Below, one piece after another: positions 1 through 8,913 of a DNA stretch of 64,000 bases. The notes under the pieces are model-generated. The model saw only the letters and a list, made by a program, of their open reading frames with translations, was not told the origin of the DNA and searched no databases. The translations under genes were made by a program, and so were the position numbers. This DNA is from CAZFER01 sp964517495 (GTDB lineage: Bacteria > Hinthialibacterota > Hinthialibacteria > Hinthialibacterales > Hinthialibacteraceae): positions 1 through 64,000 of the forward strand of contig CAZFER010000002.1 of NCBI GenBank assembly GCA_964517495.1. Reading direction: 5' to 3'. Each line of letters begins with the position of its first letter. Within the stretch, counting starts at the first letter, position 1.

Positions 1-54
1 ATAAAATCTTGGTTTAATTCTGCGGCTTAAACACCTCGCGAAAATCGGTGTTAA

Positions 55-426
55 ACGGAACATCGGAAACATTCCTCTCATGCAATCAGAAAAAACAGAG
101 ATTTCAAAATTTCAATTCAAACAAAACCTATCCATATCAATCAGGATTATTGCCGCACTCATTCTCAAGGCGTTCCTGGTAATTACATCGTTTTGAGTGT
201 AGAAGATAATGGAAAGGGAATGGATACCAAAACTCAGGATCGCCTTTTTGAACCTTTTTTTACGACAAAAGAGGTTGGCGAAGGAAGCGGGCTGGGATTG
301 GCCAGTGTCTATGGAATTGTCAAGCGGCATGAGGGATGGATCGATATCATCACCAGGGAAAACGAGGGCACCGTTTTTCACATATACTTTCCCGTTGTGC
401 AAAAAGAACAAACGACCGCGTCATGA
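55..426 (+). pseudogene. Sensor histidine kinase, C-terminal ATPase-domain remnant
   Basis: The reading frame ending at the TGA at 424-426 carries the end of a HATPase_c domain. It has the D-box VEDNGKGMD, the F-box region LFEPFFTTK and the G2 motif GSGLGLASVYGIVKRHEG, as in hybrid or NtrB-type sensor kinases. Upstream, residues such as DYCRTH and VPGNY match the usual linker between N-box and D-box. The frame is closed by TAA stops at 28-30 and 52-54, just where the N-box should be, and the N-box Asn is not visible. Either the gene is broken or a frameshift lies near the window edge; the H-box and sensor would lie outside the window. It ends convergently with the methyltransferase, overlapping it by 6 bases. 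An intact kinase remains possible if the first bases contain a sequencing error. Confidence 0.6.
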
Positions 427-1014
427 GCAATCCCGCCAGGTCAGCATATCCCGGCCTCCTGCAATGGACTGAAACTCATTAAACCCCAGGGGTTTTAATG
501 TTTGCTCAAACGTTTGAGGATCAAATCGGTGTTTAAATGTTTGTGATCCCACTCGGGTAAACCAAAACGCCAATCCTCGAACAAGAGTATTGGAACTTTG
601 AGCCATATTGTGTACCGCTTCGGTAATTATCACTCGTTGCCGGGCAGCGGATTTCATCTTATCTACAATCGCCGGAACATTATCATGAAATTGACAAAGA
701 CTCCCCATCATAACCACCACATCGGCTTTGGGTAAATCATCCTCCTGATTTAAATCCATAACATAAGATTTTATTCCTTTTTTATGCGCCCAACGCAAAA
801 AAGTCTTATTCAAATCGCAGGCTTGATATTCCACGTTCTTAGTTTTTAAAGCATAACGGTATAACGCGCAATCACCAGCGCATACATCTATAACACAGGA
901 ATGCTCTGGAATGAGTTCGGCCACGGCTGTGTAACGTGTTTTAAAGTTGCTTCGGTATAGAAACCGTATCCCTAATTCATAGAATACAGGATGCCAATAG
1001 ATCGGATTCATCAT
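421..1014 (-). CDS. Class I SAM-dependent methyltransferase
   Basis: A 197-residue protein with a Rossmann-type methyltransferase core. Motif I is IDVCAGDCALY at about residues 42-52, where the usual G-x-G-x-G is degenerate. The acidic end of strand 2 is YQACDLN (about 63-69), and ADVVVMMGSLCQFHD is the motif IV region. There is no signal peptide or membrane segment. The start codon overlaps the stop of the upstream glycosyltransferase in an ATGA junction, so the two are translationally coupled. Context with a GT2 enzyme and a polysaccharide-exporter ATPase suggests modification of a glycan or lipid-linked sugar, but the substrate cannot be read from sequence. Confidence 0.75.
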   Translation of the reverse strand: MMNPIYWHPVFYELGIRFLYRSNFKTRYTAVAELIPEHSCVIDVCAGDCALYRYALKTKNVEYQACDLNKTFLRWAHKKGIKSYVMDLNQEDDLPKADVVVMMGSLCQFHDNVPAIVDKMKSAARQRVIITEAVHNMAQSSNTLVRGLAFWFTRVGSQTFKHRFDPQTFEQTLKPLGFNEFQSIAGGRDMLTWRDCS

Positions 1015-1757
1015 GTTTTCTCTTCCCCACGAACCCGCGAGCGAAATCGTTTTAATTCAACAAGGTAACGCCAGCTGTCACGAAACGGTTTAACAGTCGA
1101 TGGTTTGTCCCATCGACGAATAAAAAGGGCTGGGATTTCAATCACCATTAATCCATGATAATGGCATAAAGCCATCATTTCAGTATCCCAGAACCACCCT
1201 TGGCTTTCCACCTGATCCAAAAGCGGAAGTATGCGCTCCCTGACAAAAAATTTATAGCCTGTTTCCGTATCCTGAAAAGGAAGACCCAGCGCCCATAAAA
1301 CCAACTGGCGATATCCCACACTTAATACATAACGAAAGAAGGTGTCCAAATTCCAACGAATTTCATAAAAACGATGAGCGGTGGCGGCATCATAGCCTTG
1401 CTCGAGCGCTGACAACATACTGGGGATATAACGGCAATGAACTTCCAAATCAATATCAAGGTATCCCACATACCGGCCCTGTGCCATACGAATTCCCTCG
1501 GTGACCGTACCGCCTCGGCCGATATTTTGGGAATGAAGAACAAACCGGCTCCCCACACGCTTAAGGGAAGCCTGTTTAACAACCTCCGCGCTACCATCCG
1601 GACTGGCATCATCAATCAAAATGAATTCATAACGGTAATGAGTTTGCTGAAGAACCCGTTCAATTTCACAAAGGCTTTGTTCCAAATGCGGGCCATCATT
1701 GTAACATGGGATTACCAGGGATAAATCGATCAAGATTAAACAGCTCCAAGGCAGCAT
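1011..1757 (-). CDS. Family 2 glycosyltransferase (dolichyl-phosphate mannose synthase-like)
   Basis: A GT-A fold glycosyltransferase. The N-terminal LSLVIPCYNDG, the nucleotide-binding LIDDASPDGS, NIGRGG and the metal-binding GYLDIDLEV in place of DxD are all in order, followed by DTETGYKFF and a WFWDTEMM acceptor-loop region. This pattern is typical of polyprenyl-phosphate sugar synthases, which load a sugar on a lipid carrier at the inner membrane. No C-terminal membrane helices are present. An in-frame TTG at 1733, 10 bases behind a GGAG, would give the family-typical N-terminus (M)IDLSLVIPCYN and may be the true start. It overlaps the methyltransferase by 4 bases and follows the Wzt-like gene by about 40 bases, so one polysaccharide transcript is likely. 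Confidence 0.85.
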   Translation of the reverse strand: MLPWSCLILIDLSLVIPCYNDGPHLEQSLCEIERVLQQTHYRYEFILIDDASPDGSAEVVKQASLKRVGSRFVLHSQNIGRGGTVTEGIRMAQGRYVGYLDIDLEVHCRYIPSMLSALEQGYDAATAHRFYEIRWNLDTFFRYVLSVGYRQLVLWALGLPFQDTETGYKFFVRERILPLLDQVESQGWFWDTEMMALCHYHGLMVIEIPALFIRRWDKPSTVKPFRDSWRYLVELKRFRSRVRGEEKT

Positions 1758-1798
1758 TAAAGATACTAAAAAACATCAATATTTAGTCGTCAAAACAT

Positions 1799-3073
1799 TC
1801 AAGAATTCGAAGGTATAATAGCACCTTTGCAGGGCATATAAGAAAAACCATTCATCCCATATCCTCTTGTTCCATGTTTTACCAAAAACGGGCACATCTC
1901 CAGGCACAAATCATACCCTTCGTAAAAGTTATATTCCGAACCAGGCCCATCCAATCGTGGAGCAATACCAAATGATAAACTGTATGCACCTTCAAGCAGG
2001 TTGAGTGCTTCAATTTCAAATGTGGTAACTCCATCTCCCTCAATGACCTCAACATCACCAACTGTAATATCCGTCGCCACAGTATAAAGCGCTACTCCCT
2101 CATCTGACATGATCGACATTCCAAATACAGGATAGATAATGGGTGCATTTGCCTTCCAATGGTATTCGATGGTTACGGCTTCACCGGTTTCATAAATATA
2201 ACGTTCAGTGCCAGACCCATCGATCATTCGGACACGAACAAACTTGATATCGAACGAACCGAAACGGTTTCGCGTGACAATCTCGGCGGATATCGGCTCA
2301 CCCCGCATTCGTGCTTCTTGAAATTGCATTTGTTTGTAATGGCTGATCATTTCATAGGGATACCCATCGCCAACAATTTCACCTTGATGAAGCACCACTG
2401 CGCGGTCACATAGCGCTTGAATTGCATCGAGATCGTGAGAAACAATCACGATCGTCTTCCCCGTCTGGCGCAGTTGACGGATATGTTCTTTACATTTTCG
2501 CTGAAACCGTTGATCCCCTACCGCCAGGATTTCATCTATGAGCAGGATATCCGGTTGCACATGGATACCGATAGCAAATCCCAGGCGGAGATACATTCCA
2601 GATGAATAGTGCTTTACCGGTGAGTCAATAAATTCACCCAATTCACTATAGTCAACAATGTCCGGCATGCGGGCTTCAAGTTCTTTCTCTGATATGCCCA
2701 ATAATGATCCGGAAAGGAAAACATTTTCACGCCCCGTCATTTCAGGGTGGAAACCAACCCCCACTTCCAACAGACTGGATACCGTACCATGAACGGTTAA
2801 CTGTCCTCCTGTGGGAGCAGTTATACCCGCTATGAGTTTCAGCAGAGTACTTTTGCCCGAACCGTTATTGCCAATTAAACCTACTATTTCACTTTCATGA
2901 ATCGAAAGATCAACATTCTTTAAGGCCTCCACTACAGTATCCAATCGTTTACTGCGCCCACCGCGCAAGAAAAGTTCTTTAAGCGTAAGGGCTTTTTCGG
3001 CCATCATGTGGAATGTTTTACTGAGTTGGTTGCATTCAATAACCGTTTTTTTAGATGTGGGATTCGTTTTCAT
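1799..3073 (-). CDS. Polysaccharide ABC exporter ATP-binding protein (Wzt/TagH-like)
   Basis: A 424-residue protein. The N-terminal half is an ABC ATPase with Walker A GNNGSGKST (about residue 68), signature YSSGMYLRLGF, Walker B ILLIDEI and switch SHD. The VEALKNVDLSI stretch and the loop before Walker A are typical of the TagH/Wzt/KpsT branch that exports O-antigen, teichoic acid or capsule. Residues about 260-424 form a C-terminal extension like the Wzt carbohydrate-binding domain, which in O9a-type systems recognises the capped end of the glycan. The cognate permease (Wzm) is not next to it: argH lies 22 bases upstream and glycosyltransferase/methyltransferase genes downstream. A chain-terminating methyltransferase is a known partner of such Wzt domains, so the downstream methyltransferase could serve that role (inference). 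Confidence 0.88.
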   Translation of the reverse strand: MKTNPTSKKTVIECNQLSKTFHMMAEKALTLKELFLRGGRSKRLDTVVEALKNVDLSIHESEIVGLIGNNGSGKSTLLKLIAGITAPTGGQLTVHGTVSSLLEVGVGFHPEMTGRENVFLSGSLLGISEKELEARMPDIVDYSELGEFIDSPVKHYSSGMYLRLGFAIGIHVQPDILLIDEILAVGDQRFQRKCKEHIRQLRQTGKTIVIVSHDLDAIQALCDRAVVLHQGEIVGDGYPYEMISHYKQMQFQEARMRGEPISAEIVTRNRFGSFDIKFVRVRMIDGSGTERYIYETGEAVTIEYHWKANAPIIYPVFGMSIMSDEGVALYTVATDITVGDVEVIEGDGVTTFEIEALNLLEGAYSLSFGIAPRLDGPGSEYNFYEGYDLCLEMCPFLVKHGTRGYGMNGFSYMPCKGAIIPSNS

Positions 3074-3095
3074 AATAACAAAACATTAAATAATA

Positions 3096-4577
3096 TCAGA
3101 GTTTGGGATTATCACATTCCGAACGGGCTTCCATTATGCGGCGCTGCTGCTTATCGATCCAGCGTTTCATTTTTTCATTTTCCTCATGCAATGTGGATAG
3201 ATGCTGATTCATATGAGTCGGATGAGGTGAACCGATATGATCACGCTGCATAAGACAGTGTTGAGGATCTTGCAGATCCGCCCATTCCTGGGGAGTAATG
3301 GAATTTAATGTTTTGCCTTCCAACTGTTGATTAATATACTCCAACGATAACTGACCATCTTTACTTTTACCCACTGCATCCGAAATGATGTGATACGCCT
3401 GACGGAAAGAAATTTTGCAAAAACGTGCCAGATGATCAGCGATATCGACAGCATTTAAAAATCCGGATTTCGCTGCCGATTGCATCTGCTCTTTATTCAC
3501 TTCCAATGATTGAAATACATCGCCTAATATACGGGCGGCTCCACGGGCTTCATGAATGGCATCCATAAAAATATATTTGGACCATTGAATATCTTTATTA
3601 TAACCAGAGATATTACAAGCGTTCATGCTTAACAATGAATTGGCATAACCCAATAGGAGATGGCTTTTCCCTTTAATCGCTTCGGCGAAATCAGGATTAC
3701 GTTTTTGCGGCATAATGGAACTTCCAGTCGTGAATTCATTGGGAAGTATTAAATATCCATATTCATCACTTGAAAAAAGTATTAAATCCTGAGCGATTGT
3801 AGAAAACCGTTTAAACATCATCGCTAATCCATGAACAATTTCTGTCTCAGTCTCCCCCCGGGATACGATCGCATCAAGGGTATTCTCCTGCACACCATCA
3901 AAAGCTAATAACCGGGCGGTCTTTTCACGTTCAAGAGGCCAGGTCGTGCCATAAGATGCAGCGGCCCCTAATGGACATGTGTTCATTCGATCGTAAAGGC
4001 TTTGAAATATCATTAATTGCCGGTGGAGACTTTGTGCATAAGAAGCACACCAATGTGCCCAGGTCGTAAGGGTCGCTTTACGGTGATGAGTATAACCGGG
4101 CATGGCTGTTTTTAGATGATTGCGGGCATGAGATAGTAAATGATCAATAAAATAATAAAGATCATCTGAAAACTCGAGCAATATATCCCGAGCATAGAGT
4201 TTCATATCGGTTGCTACTTGATCATTTCGGCTTCGTCCTGTATGAATCTTCCCGCCTATATCTTCACCGCAGGCTTCTGTCAAATAGGATTCAATATTAA
4301 TATGTACATCTTCCAGTGAAGGATCAAGTTCCCATTCCCCTTTGGACCAATCTTCGCGCAAGTGGACCAATTTCATAAGAATTTTCTTGATTTGAGCAAC
4401 GTTATATACACCGATATGCCACAATCCTATGGCATGAGCCTGATTGGTCCAAATATCATAAGGAACAAGAGTGGAATCCGCCGCGGGAAGCGCTTGCATA
4501 TCCCGTCCAGCGGAAAACGAAACAAATTCCTCTTTTGCTGATCCTCTTTCCGGTGTTTGCCAAACCGGGGCTTTCAT
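3096..4577 (-). CDS. argH: Argininosuccinate lyase
   Basis: Catalyses the last step of arginine synthesis, argininosuccinate to arginine plus fumarate, in the cytosol. The fumarase/aspartase-superfamily signature GSSIMPQKRNPD is present, with the catalytic Ser in that loop. HTGRSRNDQVATD and PGYTHHRKATLT carry the other conserved substrate-binding stretches. At 493 residues it is slightly longer than the usual 460, with an N-terminus (SFSAGRDM, PYDIWTNQAHA) that differs from the common WGGRF start. The C-terminal about 40 residues are Lys/Glu-rich. argG is not nearby. It lies 45 bases downstream of dinB in the same direction. Confidence 0.92.
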   Translation of the reverse strand: MKAPVWQTPERGSAKEEFVSFSAGRDMQALPAADSTLVPYDIWTNQAHAIGLWHIGVYNVAQIKKILMKLVHLREDWSKGEWELDPSLEDVHINIESYLTEACGEDIGGKIHTGRSRNDQVATDMKLYARDILLEFSDDLYYFIDHLLSHARNHLKTAMPGYTHHRKATLTTWAHWCASYAQSLHRQLMIFQSLYDRMNTCPLGAAASYGTTWPLEREKTARLLAFDGVQENTLDAIVSRGETETEIVHGLAMMFKRFSTIAQDLILFSSDEYGYLILPNEFTTGSSIMPQKRNPDFAEAIKGKSHLLLGYANSLLSMNACNISGYNKDIQWSKYIFMDAIHEARGAARILGDVFQSLEVNKEQMQSAAKSGFLNAVDIADHLARFCKISFRQAYHIISDAVGKSKDGQLSLEYINQQLEGKTLNSITPQEWADLQDPQHCLMQRDHIGSPHPTHMNQHLSTLHEENEKMKRWIDKQQRRIMEARSECDNPKL

Positions 4578-4622
4578 AAGATTTGTTTCCTTTATGAATA
4601 AATTATGAATAAATAGTGTACT

Positions 4623-5720
4623 TTAAACCATATCCCACAACATCGGTTGAATGGCATAATGATTTTCATTGGTATGGTTCTCGGATTTCTCTTCGAAACC
4701 GGAAATCCGAATACCAAGCAGCCTGACTTTTCGGCCACAAAGATCAATACGTTCCAATAGACGAAACGTATGTTGGAAAATCTCATCTTGTTCTCGAGTC
4801 GGGTGATCAAGGGTAATAGCTCGAGTTTGAATTCTAAAATCATTAAAACGAACTTTAATACCCACTGTCCTTCCCACAAGATCGTTTTTCAATAGTAAAG
4901 CCGCCACCTCATGCGAAAGTTCATCCAAGAATACTTTCATGCTATCTAGAGACGATAAATCATGGGAAAAGGTTCTCTCTTGAGATAAAGATTTACGTTT
5001 GCGTTCAACTACCACAGGATTTTCATCAATCCCACGGGCTAACTCATACAGCCGGCTTCCATGTTTTTCTCCAAAAGAATGGATTAATTCATTCTTTTCA
5101 AGGTTCCTTAGCTCCCCCACCGTTTTAATATCCATGCGTATTAACCGTTGTTCGGTCTTTTGTCCTACCCCCGGGATAGCTCGGACGGTTAAATTTGTGA
5201 GAAAAGATAAAACCTCTTCCTCGCGTATCATACAAAATCCATCGGGTTTATCAAAATCAGAGGCTATTTTTGCAATAAATTTGTTTGGACCGATGCCAAT
5301 AGATGCGTTGAGTTGGGTTTCTTCTTTAATCCTTGCTTTCAATCCCTTTCCCAACTCAGCGGCTTGATCAAAACCATTCACCTGCTCACTGATATCCAGA
5401 TAGGCCTCATCCAACGAAACCGGCTCAATCATGGGAGTCACATTACGAAACAACGAATGGATATAACGCGACACAGCCTTATAAGCTGGAAAATTACAAG
5501 GTAGCCGAATGGCTTGTGGACAAAGGCGTAATGCTTTAGCCATCGACATGGCGGAACGCACACCATATTTGCGTGCTTCATACGATGCGGCCGCCACCAC
5601 ACCCCGATCCATTACACTTCCACCTACAACAACGGGCTTACCCCTTAATTCGGGATGATCGCGTTGTTCAACCGAAGCGTAAAATGCATCCATATCAACA
5701 TGCATAATGATACGCTGGAT
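4623..5720 (-). CDS. dinB: DNA polymerase IV (Y-family)
   Basis: Error-prone translesion polymerase. The palm motif HVDMDAFYASVEQRD, the catalytic SLDEAYLDIS (about residue 100), IGIGPNKFIAKIASD and the helix-hairpin-helix IPGVGQKTE are all present, followed by a little-finger domain. The first ATG is at 5705-5703. The strong Shine-Dalgarno sequence GGAGGTGA (5734-5727) is 21 bases from that ATG but exactly 6 bases from an in-frame ATC at 5720-5718. Starting there gives (M)QRIIMHVDMDAF, which matches the usual DinB N-terminus, so I place the start at the AUC codon. An in-frame stop at 5729-5727 rules out anything longer. The C-terminus is short of a clear beta-clamp motif. Confidence 0.93.
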   Translation of the reverse strand: MQRIIMHVDMDAFYASVEQRDHPELRGKPVVVGGSVMDRGVVAAASYEARKYGVRSAMSMAKALRLCPQAIRLPCNFPAYKAVSRYIHSLFRNVTPMIEPVSLDEAYLDISEQVNGFDQAAELGKGLKARIKEETQLNASIGIGPNKFIAKIASDFDKPDGFCMIREEEVLSFLTNLTVRAIPGVGQKTEQRLIRMDIKTVGELRNLEKNELIHSFGEKHGSRLYELARGIDENPVVVERKRKSLSQERTFSHDLSSLDSMKVFLDELSHEVAALLLKNDLVGRTVGIKVRFNDFRIQTRAITLDHPTREQDEIFQHTFRLLERIDLCGRKVRLLGIRISGFEEKSENHTNENHYAIQPMLWDMV

Positions 5721-5755
5721 TTCCGATCACCTCCGATACGCGAGATTAAACCTTT

Positions 5756-6277
5756 TTATTCGGAATCATACGTTACCAGCGAATGAACCGGTAATGGTTT
5801 CAATTTTTCCCGGCCATTGAGAAACGTTAATTCAACCACAAAAGAAATACCGGCAATCTCACATTGAAAATTTTTCAATAGCTCACGGGTTGCCCCCACC
5901 GTTCCACCGGTGGCTAATAAATCATCGATAACCACAACACGATCTCCATCCTCGATCGCGTCCTTATGGATTTCAACCGCATCCTCACCATATTCCAACT
6001 GATAATGATGTGTATACGTATCCGCTGGCAATTTATTTGGCTTGCGAATAATGACCAGCCCTGCATTTAATTTTAACGCAAGGGGTGCTCCAAAGATAAA
6101 ACCGCGCGATTCAATCGCAACAATTTTGTCGATTTTTTGATCCTGGTAGGGAGCCGCAAGTGCATCAACCGTCCACTGCAACACATCCGGCCGTAAAGTT
6201 AAGGTGCTAATGTCAATGAAATTAATTCCCGGTTTTGGAAAGTCAGGCACTTGACGAAGGTGTGGTTTCAGATCCAT
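5756..6277 (-). CDS. apt: Adenine phosphoribosyltransferase
   Basis: Salvages adenine to AMP using PRPP. The 173-residue length is standard. The PRPP-binding motif VVVIDDLLATGGTVGA is intact at about residues 119-134, and ESRGFIFGAPLA and IRKPNKLPADT are the other family hallmarks. The N-terminal PDFPKPGINFIDIS is also typical. It sits between the sigma factor gene and dinB on the same strand with short gaps (30 and about 35 bases), so they are possibly co-transcribed. Confidence 0.95.
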   Translation of the reverse strand: MDLKPHLRQVPDFPKPGINFIDISTLTLRPDVLQWTVDALAAPYQDQKIDKIVAIESRGFIFGAPLALKLNAGLVIIRKPNKLPADTYTHHYQLEYGEDAVEIHKDAIEDGDRVVVIDDLLATGGTVGATRELLKNFQCEIAGISFVVELTFLNGREKLKPLPVHSLVTYDSE

Positions 6278-6307
6278 GTTTTTCTCCCTTTATAAACTAA
6301 ACTATGA

Positions 6308-7168
6308 TTAAGAATTGATAAAATCATATGGCTCTCCAGTTTGCTGGATCATTTCTCGGATGGCTTGAATGGCTTCATGTTGAAGTTGGCGCACCCGTTC
6401 TCGTGTCAAATTCAATTGCTCTGCGATATCTTTTATTGGCAAAGGTTCTTCACCGTCAAGTCCAAACCGCTTCTTTATAATAAACTGTTCCCTTCCACCC
6501 AAGCGCTCAATGAAAACATTAAGCCTTTGATCACGCGAAAGTAAGGATATCTCATGATCAGGCCGGGGTGTGATTGTATCTTCGAAACGGGCCGCATGAT
6601 CAGGGCTTTCATCTACTCCAACCAACGGTTCAATAATGGCAGGGGAGAAGATTAAATCGGTTAATTCCTGGGCCTCTTCTGGTGAGAGTTTTTTTTCTAA
6701 ATCTTCCATCATCTCCCAGGGTGTTGGATCACGCCCCAGTTCTTGTGCAACTTCCTTAAAACGCATCTTGGCGCGATAGAGATTTTCTTGTTTATGGGAG
6801 GGAAGCCGAACAATATTGCCATGATGAGTGATCGCACGGTTAATAAATTGGCGTATCCACCAGGTGGCATAGGTGCTAAAACGGCATTTCCGTTCAACAT
6901 CAAATTTTTCAACACCCTTTATTAATCCCAGATTTCCCTCTTCAATTAAATCCATTAAACCTAAGCCTTGGTTTTGATAACGCTTTGCTATGTTAACCAC
7001 CAACCGAAGGTTACTTAAAATCAACTTGCTTCGCGCATCAGCATCCCCTTTATGAGTTCGTTTTGCTAACTCAATCTCTTCTTCAGCGGATAAGAGAGGA
7101 TATTTACCGATATCGCGCAAATAAAGCCCTACCAGATGGCTATCGGCGTGATCTTCAACAAAAGACAT
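6308..7168 (-). CDS. RNA polymerase sigma-70 family factor (RpoD/RpoS-like)
   Basis: A 286-residue sigma factor lacking region 1.1. Region 1.2 (DSHLVGLYLRDIGKYPLLS) starts at about residue 9. Region 2 contains NLRLVVNIAKRYQNQG and the -10 melting segment YATWWIRQFINRAI. Region 4.2 has the helix-turn-helix IAEQLNLTRERVRQLQHEA. Region 3 is present but short. This makes it a group 1 or group 2 sigma factor. The absence of region 1.1 and the size favour an alternative group 2 (RpoS-like) factor or a compact primary factor. No anti-sigma gene is adjacent. It is divergent from the O-antigen ligase gene across about 290 bases. Confidence 0.9.
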   Translation of the reverse strand: MSFVEDHADSHLVGLYLRDIGKYPLLSAEEEIELAKRTHKGDADARSKLILSNLRLVVNIAKRYQNQGLGLMDLIEEGNLGLIKGVEKFDVERKCRFSTYATWWIRQFINRAITHHGNIVRLPSHKQENLYRAKMRFKEVAQELGRDPTPWEMMEDLEKKLSPEEAQELTDLIFSPAIIEPLVGVDESPDHAARFEDTITPRPDHEISLLSRDQRLNVFIERLGGREQFIIKKRFGLDGEEPLPIKDIAEQLNLTRERVRQLQHEAIQAIREMIQQTGEPYDFINS

Positions 7169-7457
7169 TGGATCATGTATCTCATTCTAAGAGAAATAAA
7201 TTCAAATATTTATATGTTTTATCAGCCAGTCTATAAATTTTTACCCTGTAAATTATTAATAGATACAAATAAATCTATAGACAAAACTATTATATATGAA
7301 TTCCCTGTGAAAATGTACTAGCGCAACGCTTCTTCATCAAGAATTACCATAAATCAATCGATATGGGAGTTCTGATACTCCTTAACATGAATAATTGTTT
7401 ATGGATGTTAACTATTGCTTGACAGAATCCCAAACTCACTATAGATTTCGAGAAATC

Positions 7458-8894
7458 ATGACCAACAAAGCTAATTCCTCCTCCATATCCATCCGTCGGG
7501 AGCGATTGGATATTATTATTGGCGCCCTTGCCACCCTCGGGCTGATGGGTTTAGTTATTATTATTCAATCACCCCTTGTTTTATTGGCTATCATCCTATT
7601 AATAACCGGGAGTTTAGTACTCTGGCTTGGATATGACTATTTACCGCTAGCCATCTTTTTGCTTCTACCCTTTTCTTTTGAAATGCAAATTACATCAGGA
7701 ATGAGAATCACACTTCCAACCGAAGTGTTAATCCCTCTGTTATTTCTGTTTTTTTGTTTCGAAGTCATTTTATCGAATGGGAAAATTAAATACCGCCCCT
7801 CTCCAATGAATGTATCTGTCCTTATCTTTTATTGTGTTATAGTGGGGGGTTTATTAATATCTCAATCATGGGGAAGTTCCATCAAAGCGCTAATCAGAGA
7901 TACAGGCTATATTTTTACCGGTTATTATCTTATCCCACGTTATATACGCTCAGAAAATCATTTACGCCATGTCGTTTTTGGTGGATTAATCACTCATTTT
8001 CTTATTGTCCTCTATGGATTCGTTACGCTTGCCGTCGGTGGTATTCACATTTACGGAGATATTGGAACCCCTTTCTTTGTTGAACATTGCATTTTTGCAG
8101 CTTTTGTAACATTTACGTTTGCTTTTTGTCTCGCTTATTTATTGGATATGAATATTGGGCCGATACGAAATGCCATGATATTCGTAACCAGTCTGATCGC
8201 ATTAGCGATTATTTTGACTTTTGTTCGCGCCGCATGGATCAGTATCGTTGTTATGCTGGTGTATTACCTCTACCAGTTCCGGAATCGGCGATCCGCAGTG
8301 GATTTAATATTGGTGTTGATTGTATTTGCGCTGATCGGCATCGTTGTTGCCAATATCACGAACTTGGGAAGGCTGCTGCTACAACGTATTGATACGATTG
8401 CTGATCTTAAATATGTTGCAAATTACGATCGTCTGGATCGCTGGTTTGCTGCGATTAATATGTGGCAAGCCAATCCTTACTTTGGCGTGGGATGGGGCGC
8501 CTATCCCGATCTCTACTTTTCATATCAAACATTTCCGGATGCTTTTTCATCCCATATTCGCATGGGAGCACATAATCTGTACCTGGAATTATTGGCTGAA
8601 ACCGGTGTTGTTGGTTTATTGATATTTTTAGTGATGATCTACACCTTTTTCCGACAGGCGATTATGTTACAAAGAACAATCCAGTCTGGTTTCCAGCAAC
8701 TCTTCCTTATTGGGATGCAAGGGGCGATGATCACTTACCTTATCCATGCTTTTTTTAATAATTTAGGCCCCTCAGACAAGATCAGTTTATTCTTTTGGTT
8801 TTTTTTAGGCATGATTCCCACATTTCAGGCCCTATACCATTTTGAAACAAAGAAAAAGAACGAAGCCTCAGAGAGTCAAGCACCTTCAGAATAA
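7458..8894 (+). CDS. O-antigen ligase/polymerase family membrane protein
   Basis: A polytopic inner-membrane protein with about ten to twelve hydrophobic segments. The large loop near residues 330-375 carries RWFAAINMWQANPYFGVGWGAYP followed by HIRMGAHNLYLELLAETG, the WaaL/Wzy_C signature; the conserved loop His and Arg are present. Such proteins join or polymerise lipid-linked glycans at the periplasmic face. The ATG at 7458 with a GAG 5 bases upstream is preferred. In-frame TTG 7395 and ATG 7401 would add about 20 soluble residues without a visible ribosome site. It stands alone on the plus strand with a convergent pyrF just downstream. Confidence 0.82.
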   Translation: MTNKANSSSISIRRERLDIIIGALATLGLMGLVIIIQSPLVLLAIILLITGSLVLWLGYDYLPLAIFLLLPFSFEMQITSGMRITLPTEVLIPLLFLFFCFEVILSNGKIKYRPSPMNVSVLIFYCVIVGGLLISQSWGSSIKALIRDTGYIFTGYYLIPRYIRSENHLRHVVFGGLITHFLIVLYGFVTLAVGGIHIYGDIGTPFFVEHCIFAAFVTFTFAFCLAYLLDMNIGPIRNAMIFVTSLIALAIILTFVRAAWISIVVMLVYYLYQFRNRRSAVDLILVLIVFALIGIVVANITNLGRLLLQRIDTIADLKYVANYDRLDRWFAAINMWQANPYFGVGWGAYPDLYFSYQTFPDAFSSHIRMGAHNLYLELLAETGVVGLLIFLVMIYTFFRQAIMLQRTIQSGFQQLFLIGMQGAMITYLIHAFFNNLGPSDKISLFFWFFLGMIPTFQALYHFETKKKNEASESQAPSE

Positions 8895-8913
8895 AACTGA
8901 GATTTCATTGTAT

